Below the pieces are notes generated by a model. That model was not told where the DNA came from, searched no databases, and was given only the letters and a program-made list of their open reading frames with translations. Both the position numbers and the translations under genes were made by a program. This document shows, piece after piece, positions 34,765-43,237 of a DNA stretch of 64,000 nt. Every line of letters begins with the position of its first letter. Positions within the stretch are counted from its first letter, which is position 1. Source of the stretch: 21-14-0-10-47-8 sp966211795 (GTDB lineage: Bacteria > Bdellovibrionota > Bdellovibrionia > Bdellovibrionales > Bdellovibrionaceae); NCBI GenBank assembly GCA_966211795.1, contig CBIHNW010000018.1, positions 51,108 to 115,107 on the forward strand, written 5' to 3'.

Positions 34765-35691
34765 TTATAAAATTCCATTTACGACAGCCTTCGACGGCTC
34801 TATGTATTGGGGCTCGCTACCAAATGCTTTTATTAGCGCTGGATATTCTTGAACAAAATGTCCAGTTCCATAAACCACTAGAACACGATCGTACTTCTTT
34901 AGTAAACTTTCAATGTTTTGCACAAGTGCCCTGTCTCGATTGATATTCGTTGCACAAGCAATCTTTTGAATCAACGTGTCCGTTGGCGAACAGTTCACAT
35001 CAGCTTCTTCCTTAGGGACCTTGGCATAACTAAATTTGTGACCTACTTTTTTTAGATACCATTTTTGAAATTCACCCATAAAGACTTTGGATTTTTTATC
35101 CACGCTGTAATGTTTTTTGGCGTATTTAAAAAATGCATCTTCTGCTAATTTCAAATGATCTCGCCGGTACGGGATTCTTTGAACAACCTGCACATTTCGA
35201 ATATCTTCTTTGGTAAAGCCTTGCGAAAGAATAAATTCGCTATTCATTTCTTGTGATAGTGAAGGTTCTCCTCCGATAAAGGGGACCTTCTTACTGAAAG
35301 CTAACCTTGCCGCATTCGGAGCCGCGCCACCTTCGTTGAATAATTCCTCTTTAGATTTGGCAGCATATTTATCGACATACTCTTTAGGAGATTCGCCCTT
35401 TGAAAAATCCAAGCCTTCAATGACCACAATTTCAGGATTCATTTTGTTGAATGCATTTTCCAAAAAATTATAAGTTTTTTCTTGGTCATTGTGGTGATCG
35501 CCAACAAAAATAAGTGTTTTAGTCTCTTTCTTAAATACGGCACCTAATGGAGTCGGGAATTGATTTTTGTCATCCTTATTCCACGGACGCACTAGATTGG
35601 GATCAAGACTTACGCTTACGCTTGCACTTACAAGAAGAGGCCAACCTATAAATAGAAAAACTAAAAACTTTGAAAGAGTCATTGAGATCAC
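34765..35691 (-). CDS. TraB/TIKI/GumN-like secreted protein
   Basis: This 308-aa protein has a signal peptide (cleavage likely at LLVSASV, near residue 24). The domain shows the signature GxxH pairs of the TIKI/TraB/EreA-like fold: LIFVGDHHNDQEKT near residue 60 and VLVVYGTGHFVQEYPAL near 275, with Glu-rich motifs between (IVVIEGLDFSKGE, FIGGEPSLSQEM). In this superfamily His/Glu residues bind metal and some members are proteases or esterases. The substrate is unknown. It is the last gene of the accessory stretch before tRNA-His and stands alone. Confidence 0.7.
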   Translation of the reverse strand: MISMTLSKFLVFLFIGWPLLVSASVSVSLDPNLVRPWNKDDKNQFPTPLGAVFKKETKTLIFVGDHHNDQEKTYNFLENAFNKMNPEIVVIEGLDFSKGESPKEYVDKYAAKSKEELFNEGGAAPNAARLAFSKKVPFIGGEPSLSQEMNSEFILSQGFTKEDIRNVQVVQRIPYRRDHLKLAEDAFFKYAKKHYSVDKKSKVFMGEFQKWYLKKVGHKFSYAKVPKEEADVNCSPTDTLIQKIACATNINRDRALVQNIESLLKKYDRVLVVYGTGHFVQEYPALIKAFGSEPQYIEPSKAVVNGIL

Positions 35692-35802
35692 ATTAACCTG
35701 TCATCATTTGGCTTACGGGTATAAGTCGTTTCAAAATTACCGACTGAGGCTGCTAAATGCTTGTTGTTAGCTGATTTTAAGCGCACGCCCACCATGAAGT
35801 GA

Positions 35803-35843
35803 GAAGAACCCCGAAGAACCCGAAGAACCAGAACCGAAGAACC
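35803..35843. repeat. Short direct repeats next to tRNA-His
   Basis: GAAGAACC occurs four times (35803, 35813, 35822, 35836) just beyond the 3' end of tRNA-His. The unit spacing is 9-14 bases. It may mark a junction formed by integration or slippage. Confidence 0.6.
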
Positions 35844-35849
35844 GAAATT

Positions 35850-35926
35850 TGGGGTGACCGACGGGGCTTGAACCCGCGACCCTGGGAATCACAATCCCAT
35901 GCTCTACCAACTGAGCTACGGCCACC
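35850..35926 (-). tRNA. tRNA-His (GTG)
   Basis: The gene folds as a full cloverleaf on the - strand: acceptor GTGGCCG/CGGTCAC, D-arm GCTCAGTTGGTAGAGC, anticodon arm TGGGA-TTGTGAT-TCCCA with anticodon GTG, T-arm CGGGTTCAAGCCCCG. The extra G-1 and C73 pair characteristic of tRNA-His is encoded, as is the CCA end. The genes beyond its 3' side are AT-richer and accessory, a typical island position. Confidence 0.97.
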
Positions 35927-36186
35927 ACAGGTAACAAAAGAGTGCATAGTTATAATGAAGCCCAAGCCCTGCGGCAAGGATTTTGTCGGGTCGAAATTGC
36001 CTCATTATTTTGCAGATTTAGCTCCTATTGAACTTGAGACTCCCTGAATCCGAAAAGCCAATGCCGATCGAAGCCTCTGCGGCCAATGGCGAATCATGTT
36101 AAACCCCTCGCCTTCCTTGCACCTTTGACACCAATCCACTTCCCAGCGATAGGGTATCGGTCACCCCTTTTTCGCTCGGAGGAATC

Positions 36187-36558
36187 ATGAAAAAACTGAG
36201 CCTATGGTTCGCAAGCTTCTTACTGCTCTGTCTCGCTGTTGTGCCGCTAGCGAAGGCGCAGAGCCAAGTACCCGTTCGCTACGTTGTTTTTCACAAACCC
36301 GGGCCTGGTTGGTTACCCGGAGTCGACTTTCGCGAGCAGCCCGGAGTTCAAGAGCACGTGAAGCACTACCTCAAACTTTCTCAAGATGGAAAGCTCGCCA
36401 TGGGTGGCCCCTTCCTGGACAACTCGGGTGGCATGATGATCCCCACGGCTGACGTCACTTTCGAAGACATCAAGGCCTTTGCCGAATCCGACCCGGCCGT
36501 GAAAAGCGGTCTTTTAATTGTGGAAATCAAGCCCTGGATGGTGGTCATGGAAAAGTGA
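36187..36558 (+). CDS. Exported YCII-domain protein
   Basis: This 123-aa protein has a signal peptide (cleavage near AKAQS, residue 24) followed by a YCII-like domain: VRYVVFHKPGPGWLPG, EHVKHYLKLSQDGKLAMGGPF with the conserved His and Asp region, then DIKAFAESDPAVKSGLL and VEIKPWMVVMEK. YCII domains are small alpha/beta folds sometimes with chlorodismutase-like or unknown activity. Export of such a protein is uncommon. GGAGG lies before the ATG. It is a single-gene unit just right of tRNA-His. Confidence 0.85.
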   Translation: MKKLSLWFASFLLLCLAVVPLAKAQSQVPVRYVVFHKPGPGWLPGVDFREQPGVQEHVKHYLKLSQDGKLAMGGPFLDNSGGMMIPTADVTFEDIKAFAESDPAVKSGLLIVEIKPWMVVMEK

Positions 36559-36740
36559 TCTTCTCATTGAAACTTCACTGCTCCGGACTGCTCCCAAATC
36601 CAGTGGAGGAAGACTCTTCATTCGTCCATGGATGACTCTTAGACAGCCTCTCGCAAACATTGGCACTTGCTGACCCATTCGGATTCAAAAGCGCAATAGA
36701 CCCATCTCATTGGGCCCCTCAATTGCTCTGATTGAAGGGC

Positions 36741-38624
36741 ATGAAACAGTCTCTGAATGCGCTCTGGATGATCACCCTTGCCTGCTGCCTCAAACCATGG
36801 GCCGCTGACGCTCAAACCATTTATCCTGGAAGCAGCCTGACCACGTCCAATCCCACATTTGGCCATGAACTGATCCACCCTTCTCAATCACCCGAACTGG
36901 TATCGGGTATGGTTCGGGCGGGAGAGGACGCAGAATACGTTTATTATCGAAACCAATCGGCCCTGTTTCGTTATTTTAAAAAACCAAAACCGATCATGAG
37001 TTACATCGATCCTCGACCCATCCCGCAGGCGCCCAGCTTGTTTTGGCCCGGAGTTCTCGAATTCGTGAAAGATGACTCGGGACCGGCGAAGCCGAATTGT
37101 TCAGAACGATCATTTAAATTCAGTGACTATCTGAACCTGGTGAAAAATCCTTCGATTCGCACGAAGAGCGACTTTCTGCGAAGCCTACCCAAAGATGCCC
37201 TGCAAAAGTTCACCTTTATTTTTGAAAGCCACAGTCTGCAGCGCTATGGCGTTTCGAAAAGCACGCCGCGGGTGATGCGATTTTCCACCGACGGAAAAAT
37301 GATTCTGACCTACACGACCAATAAAGACACGGCAGGAATCGACGGGATCGAAGTGATGTACTTTGATGACCAAACCAGACGCTACGGCTTTGCCCATACG
37401 GACTTTGTTTCCGAAAGTGAAATCACCAAAAAAGAAAGTTCTCCGAAAACCGTTCTCAATCCGAAAGCCTGCTTTGCCTGTCACGGAGGTTTGGATCCAA
37501 GACCGAACTGGAATCAATATGCCAGCTGGCCCGGTGTTTACGGCGATCGAGATGATCTGATCATGAGCGGCTATTCAGGCTCGAATTTCGCGGCTTACCA
37601 GTCCATGCGAAAAGAGCTCGAGGGCACCGCCGAGATTGAGACCTTGCCATGGCCCGCAAAATCTTCGTCGCTGTTTCAAACTTTTCCTTACGCGACGATC
37701 GAGAAGGAAATGAATTACAACCTTCGCCCCAACGCTCACCTGACCATTGTCTCTTCACGCCTGAACGCCGTGCGCTTGGCACGAAAGATCGAGGAGAGCC
37801 CTGTCTACTCGAAAGTCAAATGGAGCCTGATGTCGGCCGCGTTGAAGTGCGGCTCGGACCCTGTCGAAAATCCTGTTTTGAAAAAGGCTTTAGCTCTTCA
37901 AAATTACAAAGAAAGACCCTTCCAACACAATCCCTCCTCTATCGATGGCCTGGAAGTTCTTTATCGATTCGGCGAAAGCCTTCAGTTTAAAAACACGGAT
38001 TGGAGTCTGAGATTCAACGAACGCCCATCATTGCAATACGAGCACTATCACACGGCCCAATGGGAAATGGCGGATTATATTTTAAGTGTTCTTTTTAGAG
38101 ACTTAGCCAAAGTCGATCCAAAGCTTGCCCCCTACGACCTTCGCATCAACCGCATGTCCATCTTGTTTGGGAAAGACTTTACCTGCGTCGATGACATCGC
38201 CGACAGAATGTGGATGACGGATGCCACCCAAGCCTTGGCCTGCCAGGTGATTGCCGAAAACAAAAAGATCGAAGTGGCCTCACTTCAGACCAACGATCTT
38301 GGTCTGGTGGATCAGATTTCAAATCCCACATGGGATCCGAGTATCAAGCGTGAGGATTCCTTTTTCTCTTCGATCGAGACCGGAAAAAAGATTGTCACGG
38401 GTCTTTGCTCTCAATGCCATGATGGAACAGTTCTACCTTTTCATTTCAAGGACCCCGGTTACTTTCATCGGCCCGACGTCGCCCCTGCCAAAGCAGGTCT
38501 TCTCAAGACCATCGAAGCGGCTCTCGGAAGCCCTGAGTCTTGCCGCATGCCAAAACCCATCGCTGGAAAATGCCTGAGCGATTCGGAAAGAAAGTCCGTC
38601 TTAAAATATATTGAATCGCAATGA
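36741..38624 (+). CDS. Secreted protein with two haem-c motifs
   Basis: This 627-aa periplasmic protein has a signal peptide (AADA-QT, near residue 24). It has two CxxCH sites, Cys244-Cys247-His248 (ACFACHGG) and Cys556-Cys559-His560 (LCSQCHDG), about 310 residues apart, so covalent attachment of two haems is likely. The region between is not a recognised enzyme. The ATG at 36741 is chosen because it opens the signal peptide; an in-frame TTG nine bases earlier is less likely. It may act in electron transfer or as a diheme enzyme. No cytochrome maturation genes are nearby. Confidence 0.85.
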   Translation: MKQSLNALWMITLACCLKPWAADAQTIYPGSSLTTSNPTFGHELIHPSQSPELVSGMVRAGEDAEYVYYRNQSALFRYFKKPKPIMSYIDPRPIPQAPSLFWPGVLEFVKDDSGPAKPNCSERSFKFSDYLNLVKNPSIRTKSDFLRSLPKDALQKFTFIFESHSLQRYGVSKSTPRVMRFSTDGKMILTYTTNKDTAGIDGIEVMYFDDQTRRYGFAHTDFVSESEITKKESSPKTVLNPKACFACHGGLDPRPNWNQYASWPGVYGDRDDLIMSGYSGSNFAAYQSMRKELEGTAEIETLPWPAKSSSLFQTFPYATIEKEMNYNLRPNAHLTIVSSRLNAVRLARKIEESPVYSKVKWSLMSAALKCGSDPVENPVLKKALALQNYKERPFQHNPSSIDGLEVLYRFGESLQFKNTDWSLRFNERPSLQYEHYHTAQWEMADYILSVLFRDLAKVDPKLAPYDLRINRMSILFGKDFTCVDDIADRMWMTDATQALACQVIAENKKIEVASLQTNDLGLVDQISNPTWDPSIKREDSFFSSIETGKKIVTGLCSQCHDGTVLPFHFKDPGYFHRPDVAPAKAGLLKTIEAALGSPESCRMPKPIAGKCLSDSERKSVLKYIESQ

Positions 38625-38642
38625 TCCGCAGAATCAGCTTCG

Positions 38643-39074
38643 TCAACCGGAGCTGTCGCAAACTGCATCGGCTTCGATCTCGATCATCAGCGCCGGATCG
38701 ATCAGCTTTTGCACTTGATACATGGAAGTGGCCGGAGGATTTTCTTTAAAAAATTCGGCGTGCGCTTTTCCGAAAGCTTCCCACTTTGCAATATCCGTCA
38801 CAAACATTCGCGTGCGCAGAATGTGCTTTCGACCGAGCCCCAATTCTTTCAAGGCCTGCTCAATGATTTCCAAACAGCGCTGCGCTTGCTCGTAGGGAAG
38901 GCCGGCAGCGTGCACCTGACCCGCCTTCATGGATGTCGTTCCTGAGATGGCAATAACATTCCCCATGCGAAGGGCGCGACAATAACCCACTTTGTCTTCC
39001 CAATGCGATCCCGAGAAGACCCGTGCAGTCGAAGATCCTGGATCTTTGACCATATTCATTTTTGATTCACTCAT
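38643..39074 (-). CDS. RidA/YjgF-family protein
   Basis: This 143-aa protein matches the RidA-like family: YCRALRMGNVIAISGTTS, PYEQAQRCLEIIEQALKELGLGRKHILRTRMFVTDI, AFGKAHAEFF and SMYQVQKLIDPALMIEIEADAV. RidA proteins hydrolyse reactive enamine/imine intermediates. The catalytic Arg of RidA is expected in the ILRTRMFV segment. The family has many subgroups and this one (ending EIEADAV) is often linked to metabolism of unknown amines. The start is set at 39074, six bases after GGGA. It is convergent with the haem protein gene. Confidence 0.92.
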   Translation of the reverse strand: MSESKMNMVKDPGSSTARVFSGSHWEDKVGYCRALRMGNVIAISGTTSMKAGQVHAAGLPYEQAQRCLEIIEQALKELGLGRKHILRTRMFVTDIAKWEAFGKAHAEFFKENPPATSMYQVQKLIDPALMIEIEADAVCDSSG

Positions 39075-39283
39075 AACCATTCCCTAGGCGAGACTTCCTT
39101 GGTGCGCTTTAATTGTTGCGCCAATGCTGTTGCACCATCGCCAGACCTCTTGATATTGAACCGACCTTGATCTGAACTTGGTCTGACATTGATCCAGATT
39201 TTTTCTTCCATTCGAACGTAAACAAATCCGATCATCACCTTATGCGTCTGAGCCTCCATCGCCGTAGACAAGCGACTGATGAC

Positions 39284-39301
39284 TTACATATAATTTACAT
39301 A
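39284..39301. promoter_or_regulatory. TTACATA direct repeat at 11-bp period
   Basis: TTACATA occurs at 39284-39290 and again at 39295-39301, eleven bases apart, about 55 bases upstream of the gene at 39355. The TTAC core and the spacing recall the ATTAC elements of the 4-13 kb region. Confidence 0.3.
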
Positions 39302-39354
39302 TCGGCTGTTTCGAAGAAAAGCCACTGATTTTCGTTAACTGAGAGGTGTGTCAT

Positions 39355-39933
39355 ATGCTGGAAGCTCAAAAATGTTTTGCCTACCTCATTGAAAAAACCC
39401 AGAAGCTCCCCTCGCTCACCCCCGAGCAGCGAAAACTGATTCACGGCGATCTTCAGTATTTTCACAAACAGTCCCTGACCGATGAAGATCGGCGCAATCG
39501 ACAAGAGGTCATTCGCAATCAGTGGCTGCAGTTTGAACGCCGAACAAGATTCACCCAGCTTCTGCTGGAGCCCCCTGGCTTCTTCGCGGTCATCTACGAA
39601 TTCACCGGCGTCACCCGAGAGATGTTGGCGCTCAAGAAAGAGCAAAGTGAATTCGACAAATGGGAGCCGCATGATTTCTTCGAAGACCTGTTGAAAGAAT
39701 TTGAAACTAAAAAACATTTCTTCTCGGAAACCGAAAACAATGTCGTCTACTGCGGACTGAAATTTATTTTGAGTGAATCCAAAATCGCCAAAATCAAGCG
39801 CGACGAAAAAGGAGTCTTAAAAACCTGGCGCTCGGTTCGTCCAGTGCTCGAGAGGTACGGATTTTTCTACAAGTACAATGGCGCAAACCTATTGTCCTCC
39901 CGCCTGCGCCTATTCCTAACTGGCAGTTACTAG
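39355..39933 (+). CDS. Cytosolic protein of unknown function
   Basis: This 192-aa helical protein has no signal peptide or membrane segment. GAGAGG lies six bases before the ATG at 39355, which fixes the start. Features are several aromatic-rich helices (FFAVIYEFTGVTREM, HDFFEDLLKEFETKKHFF) and a basic C-terminus (RYGFFYKYNGANLLSSRLR). No family is recognised. It could be a Bdellovibrio-type lineage-specific protein. It is a single-gene unit with a possible direct-repeat operator upstream. Confidence 0.7.
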   Translation: MLEAQKCFAYLIEKTQKLPSLTPEQRKLIHGDLQYFHKQSLTDEDRRNRQEVIRNQWLQFERRTRFTQLLLEPPGFFAVIYEFTGVTREMLALKKEQSEFDKWEPHDFFEDLLKEFETKKHFFSETENNVVYCGLKFILSESKIAKIKRDEKGVLKTWRSVRPVLERYGFFYKYNGANLLSSRLRLFLTGSY

Positions 39934-40071
39934 CCGCCAATGCTTTGATCCCTCTCAGGACAGCGAATCATTCCTCGCCTGCTCATCAGTTCAATTCTGA
40001 ATGCAATCTGACCAAACCTAGCCATGTGCTTCATTCTATCTGACCTCGAAATATCGTGGTAAAAGGTTCTC

Positions 40072-40536
40072 ATGAAGGATTCGCAAACGGTTCAAAATGC
40101 ACTTCAGGAGTTTTACCAAACTCATTATTTTGGGACCGAAGCACAGACCGCCAAAGTGGTTCAAGTCAGACTGGGACCCATTCGTTTTTTATTTCCCAAT
40201 CCGAAACAGCGCCGCGAGGTCATTCACCTGCACGATCTCACGCATCTGCTCACCGGATACGACACCTCGTGGACCGGCGAAGGCGAAGTGGCGGCCTGGG
40301 AGCTTGCCTCTGGTTTCCCGCGAAAGCACTGGATTGGTTGGGTGTATGCGCCGATGACTTTCTCGATCGGTTTTTTGATCTCACCCCTCCGGGTCGCCAA
40401 AGCATTTCTTCGCGGCTGGGGCCAGCCGAATTTGTACAAGCTCGACATTCCCCGCGAAACACTCCACTCGCTGACCTTGTTGGATTTAAAAAATGAGCTC
40501 GCGCGAACGGCGGCAACTCGACCGGCAAGGCCCTGA
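40072..40536 (+). CDS. COQ4-like zinc protein
   Basis: This 154-aa protein carries the exact metal motif of COQ4, HDxxH-x11-E: His54-Asp55, His58 and Glu70 in LHDLTHLLTGYDTSWTGEGE. It also has the following hydrophobic stretches (HWIGWVYAPMTFSIGFLI) that help COQ4 sit on the membrane. COQ4 acts in ubiquinone synthesis, reportedly in C1 hydroxylation/decarboxylation of the ring. The protein is shorter than eukaryotic COQ4 (about 230 aa). A role in quinone synthesis is likely but not proven, and no ubi genes are adjacent. AAAGG lies before the ATG. Confidence 0.75.
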   Translation: MKDSQTVQNALQEFYQTHYFGTEAQTAKVVQVRLGPIRFLFPNPKQRREVIHLHDLTHLLTGYDTSWTGEGEVAAWELASGFPRKHWIGWVYAPMTFSIGFLISPLRVAKAFLRGWGQPNLYKLDIPRETLHSLTLLDLKNELARTAATRPARP

Positions 40537-40697
40537 TCATTTCCGGGACCCGACTCCATGCTCGCTGCTCTCGGCAGAAGCGTGGCGAGCGCTCGTCGTC
40601 CCCATTTTACCTGTCAAATCTTTGTGCATTGAAGGAAGCATCTAATTCGAGTAGTCTGCGACTCCCTTCACGCAAATTTATTTATCAGGACGGTCAC

Positions 40698-41177
40698 ATG
40701 AAAGTTATTTTGGCGATTCTGACAGTTGGACTTTCATCTCTGTGTTACGCCGTCGAACCGCAAACCTGCACATTCGATAAAATGCAGGAAACAACGGAAT
40801 TCAATTCGGTGCCCGTGCGAAACTTGAAATCAGCAACACGCTATCTCAAGATCGACAACATCAATGGCGAATGCGCAACGACCCTGCATCCAGTGAACGA
40901 ATCCTTTGCCAGCGATTTTCGCTCGGTATTTGTTGGATCGGTGCTTGATATTTCTTCACGCTATTTCAGCATGAAAACAGAGGGACGAGATTACTGCGTG
41001 GAAAATGGCAGCGTCTGGGAAGTTCTCAGTTCAGGCCACACCATGAAAACGGCTTTCTTGATCCTCGGGCGCATGGATCAGCCTCAGGCAGAACCTCTCA
41101 GGTTCACGACCAGTTATGAAAGCTCGATGGCTTCTGCACAAAAGAGTGGATTGCGCGCCCTCAAGTGCCGGCCCTAG
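40698..41177 (+). CDS. Small secreted protein, four-to-six-cysteine type
   Basis: This 159-aa protein has a signal peptide (MKVILAILTVGLSSLCYA, cleavage before VEP). The mature part has cysteines in QTCTFDK, GECATTLH, DYCVENG and ALKCRP, suggesting two disulfides. AGGA lies eight bases before the ATG at 40698; the frame is open further upstream without a good site. No family is known. It is followed 70 bases later by another secreted protein, so the two may form a unit. Confidence 0.75.
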   Translation: MKVILAILTVGLSSLCYAVEPQTCTFDKMQETTEFNSVPVRNLKSATRYLKIDNINGECATTLHPVNESFASDFRSVFVGSVLDISSRYFSMKTEGRDYCVENGSVWEVLSSGHTMKTAFLILGRMDQPQAEPLRFTTSYESSMASAQKSGLRALKCRP

Positions 41178-41247
41178 GCGTTCTTCAGACTTGTTTTTAT
41201 CTCCTTCTCTCGATCTAATATTTAAAGAATCGGGAGACCCTGCAACT

Positions 41248-41961
41248 ATGAAAATATTCGTCATCGCTTTTCTTTCTTGCGCTCTTTCAAACCAAGCCTT
41301 CGCAAGTGAAAGCTTCAATCTCTATCAAAACGCCCAATGTTCATTCGAGTTTTCGCTTCCGGAAGGCTTCGTCGTCAGTCCCTCTGCGGCCACCCCACAA
41401 GGATGTGGATCGATTGCGGTTCTCAAAAAAGGCGAAAAGGAAAAAGCGAGCCATGTCTTCTTTCATATTTTAGATAAAACCATCGACATCAATGAGCTGC
41501 CGGATGCCTTCGAGCTATCAAAGACCGAGGCTGCGGCCATGAGCGAAAAGGACATTCGGGATTGGCTGCTCAAGAGATCGGTTTTCTCAGAGTGTCGATC
41601 GGAACTGACAGATCACTCCTTCACTTGCCCCGAAATGAATATCGAGATTCAGACCGTGGATGCTCAGACTCCGCAGTTCTTACGGGTCACATCCGTCGTT
41701 GCGGATTATGGCAAGCCGACCAAGACTCAAAACATTCAATACTTTTGGGTTCAATCCACAAACAAAGATCAACGAACCTTGAAAGTGTTCCGCCTCGATC
41801 CCGAATCCGAAGGCAAGACTCATTCTTATAAAGCAGAAATTCTCAAAGCCACCGAGCAGGTTGGGCTTTCGCTGCGAACCTCTCCGCTGACCGCGCTGAA
41901 CGAGACGCAAAAGAAAAAAGTCGTCGAACTTGAAAAGCTTGGCCAAGACTTGACCAAGTGA
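41248..41961 (+). CDS. Secreted protein of unknown function
   Basis: This 237-aa protein has a signal peptide (MKIFVIAFLSCALSNQAFA). Several cysteines (AQCSFEF, PQGCGSI, FSECRSE, FTCPEM) suggest disulfides, and a lysine-rich helix ends the chain (NETQKKKVVELEKLGQDLTK). The start at 41248 is chosen from the signal peptide. The frame opens further upstream, inside the previous gene, but that part is not protein-like. It may be a periplasmic binding or structural protein. Confidence 0.72.
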   Translation: MKIFVIAFLSCALSNQAFASESFNLYQNAQCSFEFSLPEGFVVSPSAATPQGCGSIAVLKKGEKEKASHVFFHILDKTIDINELPDAFELSKTEAAAMSEKDIRDWLLKRSVFSECRSELTDHSFTCPEMNIEIQTVDAQTPQFLRVTSVVADYGKPTKTQNIQYFWVQSTNKDQRTLKVFRLDPESEGKTHSYKAEILKATEQVGLSLRTSPLTALNETQKKKVVELEKLGQDLTK

Positions 41962-41979
41962 TTCGCTCCCCAAATGAAG

Positions 41980-42591
41980 TTACTGGGCGCTTGGTGTTGA
42001 TACGCGCGGAACCACGGCGGCGGGCGCGGTGTTTTGCTGATCCCAGATTTTTTGAATTTGCCCCATGATCGGAAGAGAACTTGAAACTTTGAATCTCTTT
42101 TGAAGGGCGCTGGCGACCACGCTCAGATGGCTCGGTTGACCATTCAAGAAGACCATGTCCGGATTGACGATGACGAAACTTTCTTTCTCGGAGATTGTCA
42201 CATTTCCACGAATGAGCTGGCCCTTTGAATCGAAAACGAAAATATTTCGAATGGTTTCATTGTCAGAACCAGTGGTGCGCAGATAAAGCCTTTTTTCTTT
42301 TAATTGACCGGCAGAATCGAAATCTTGATCTAAAGCCACGATCCCATTTTGGTTCTGGCTTCGATCCATCCACCCTTGCATCCTTTGACTCTTATTGAAC
42401 CAGGCGGAGGAAATTTCCGCCCCATTTTTCCGACACTCTTGCCGAAGGCCATTTTGATCAGACTCACTTTTCAATGTTCCATTGATGGAATGGCAATTTT
42501 GAGCAAACGAGCCTGGCGTCCAGATCGTAGGTCCTGCTAAAACACTGAACGACAAGATTAAAACTGCAATCAAATGAGAAACCCCGGTCAT
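41980..42591 (-). CDS. Secreted protein of unknown function
   Basis: This 203-aa protein has a hydrophobic export segment (VSHLIAVLILSFSVLAG). The mature region has beta-strand pattern with a repeated shape of 'Arg/Lys-Asn-Ile-Phe-Val-Phe-Asp-Ser' type strands (IRNIFVFDSKGQLI, VFLNGQPSH) and two cysteines near the N-terminus (QNCHSIN, RQECRKNG). No family is recognised. It is convergent with the previous gene, their stops only 18 bases apart. Confidence 0.7.
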   Translation of the reverse strand: MTGVSHLIAVLILSFSVLAGPTIWTPGSFAQNCHSINGTLKSESDQNGLRQECRKNGAEISSAWFNKSQRMQGWMDRSQNQNGIVALDQDFDSAGQLKEKRLYLRTTGSDNETIRNIFVFDSKGQLIRGNVTISEKESFVIVNPDMVFLNGQPSHLSVVASALQKRFKVSSSLPIMGQIQKIWDQQNTAPAAVVPRVSTPSAQ

Positions 42592-42733
42592 ACCGAAACT
42601 CTAACAGAGACCGGCAGCGGGCTCAAGTCCCGGATTTTGCTCTGGGTCGCATTTCGCCTCACACCTTTCAACCGGCAACGCACGACTGAGGATTCCTAGG
42701 AATGTGGAAATAAAATTGAATCCACGTCAAATT

Positions 42734-43129
42734 TTAGGGGGTCTGATAGATGACGATCGCGCCCAGATCGGTGAATCTTTTCAGGTCAAAGCTGTCAAAG
42801 CCATCCGCCAACACGCTCACGAAGCCAGGGGATTTTGCAGAATTGATCAGGCTTCGAATATCGAAGGTATCAAACGGTTTGCCGGTGATGATCCGTGCGC
42901 CTGTGGAAGCGAAGCTTTTCGAGTCAAAAACATCGAAGCCATTGGTGTCGACGGTGACGCGCTCGTGACCAATGCTGATGAAACTTCGAATGTCGAAGGT
43001 ATCAAATTCGTGACCAACCTGAACCGAACCGCCAGAATTTAAAATCTGTCGCACGTCGAACGCATCCAGGGCAAATGAAGAAACAGAAACAAAGAACGAG
43101 AAAAGAAATGCAAAAGTCCTTTTTGACAC
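42734..43129 (-). CDS. Secreted repeat protein built on an FDxFD motif
   Basis: This 131-aa protein has a signal peptide (VSKRTFAFLFSFFVSVSSFA). The rest is four or five tandem units of about 25 residues: DAFDVRQILNSGG, DTFDIRSFISIG, DVFDSKSFASTGA, DTFDIRSLINSA, DSFDLKRFTDLGA. Each has Phe-Asp-x-Phe-Asp, a basic residue, a hydrophobic triplet and Gly, then a strand. The GTG start at 43129 is strongly supported by GGAGG six bases before it. This is not a family I know. The units could form a solenoid or a beta-propeller blade edge; Asp-rich turns might bind calcium (inference). Confidence 0.8.
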   Translation of the reverse strand: MSKRTFAFLFSFFVSVSSFALDAFDVRQILNSGGSVQVGHEFDTFDIRSFISIGHERVTVDTNGFDVFDSKSFASTGARIITGKPFDTFDIRSLINSAKSPGFVSVLADGFDSFDLKRFTDLGAIVIYQTP

Positions 43130-43237
43130 CGGAAACCTCCGTAGGTTCCCTTCAGCAAGAAGCGTTCTTGGAGTGGCGAGAACTTTGACAAGAGAATGGA
43201 ACAACTTGGTGACCTCGTTCGAACCTGCGTCGGCTCG

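Noticed and set aside
35850..35926. Duplicated tRNA-His end (att site) elsewhere in the window
   Set aside because: No second copy of the 3' end of the tRNA was found by reading the window.
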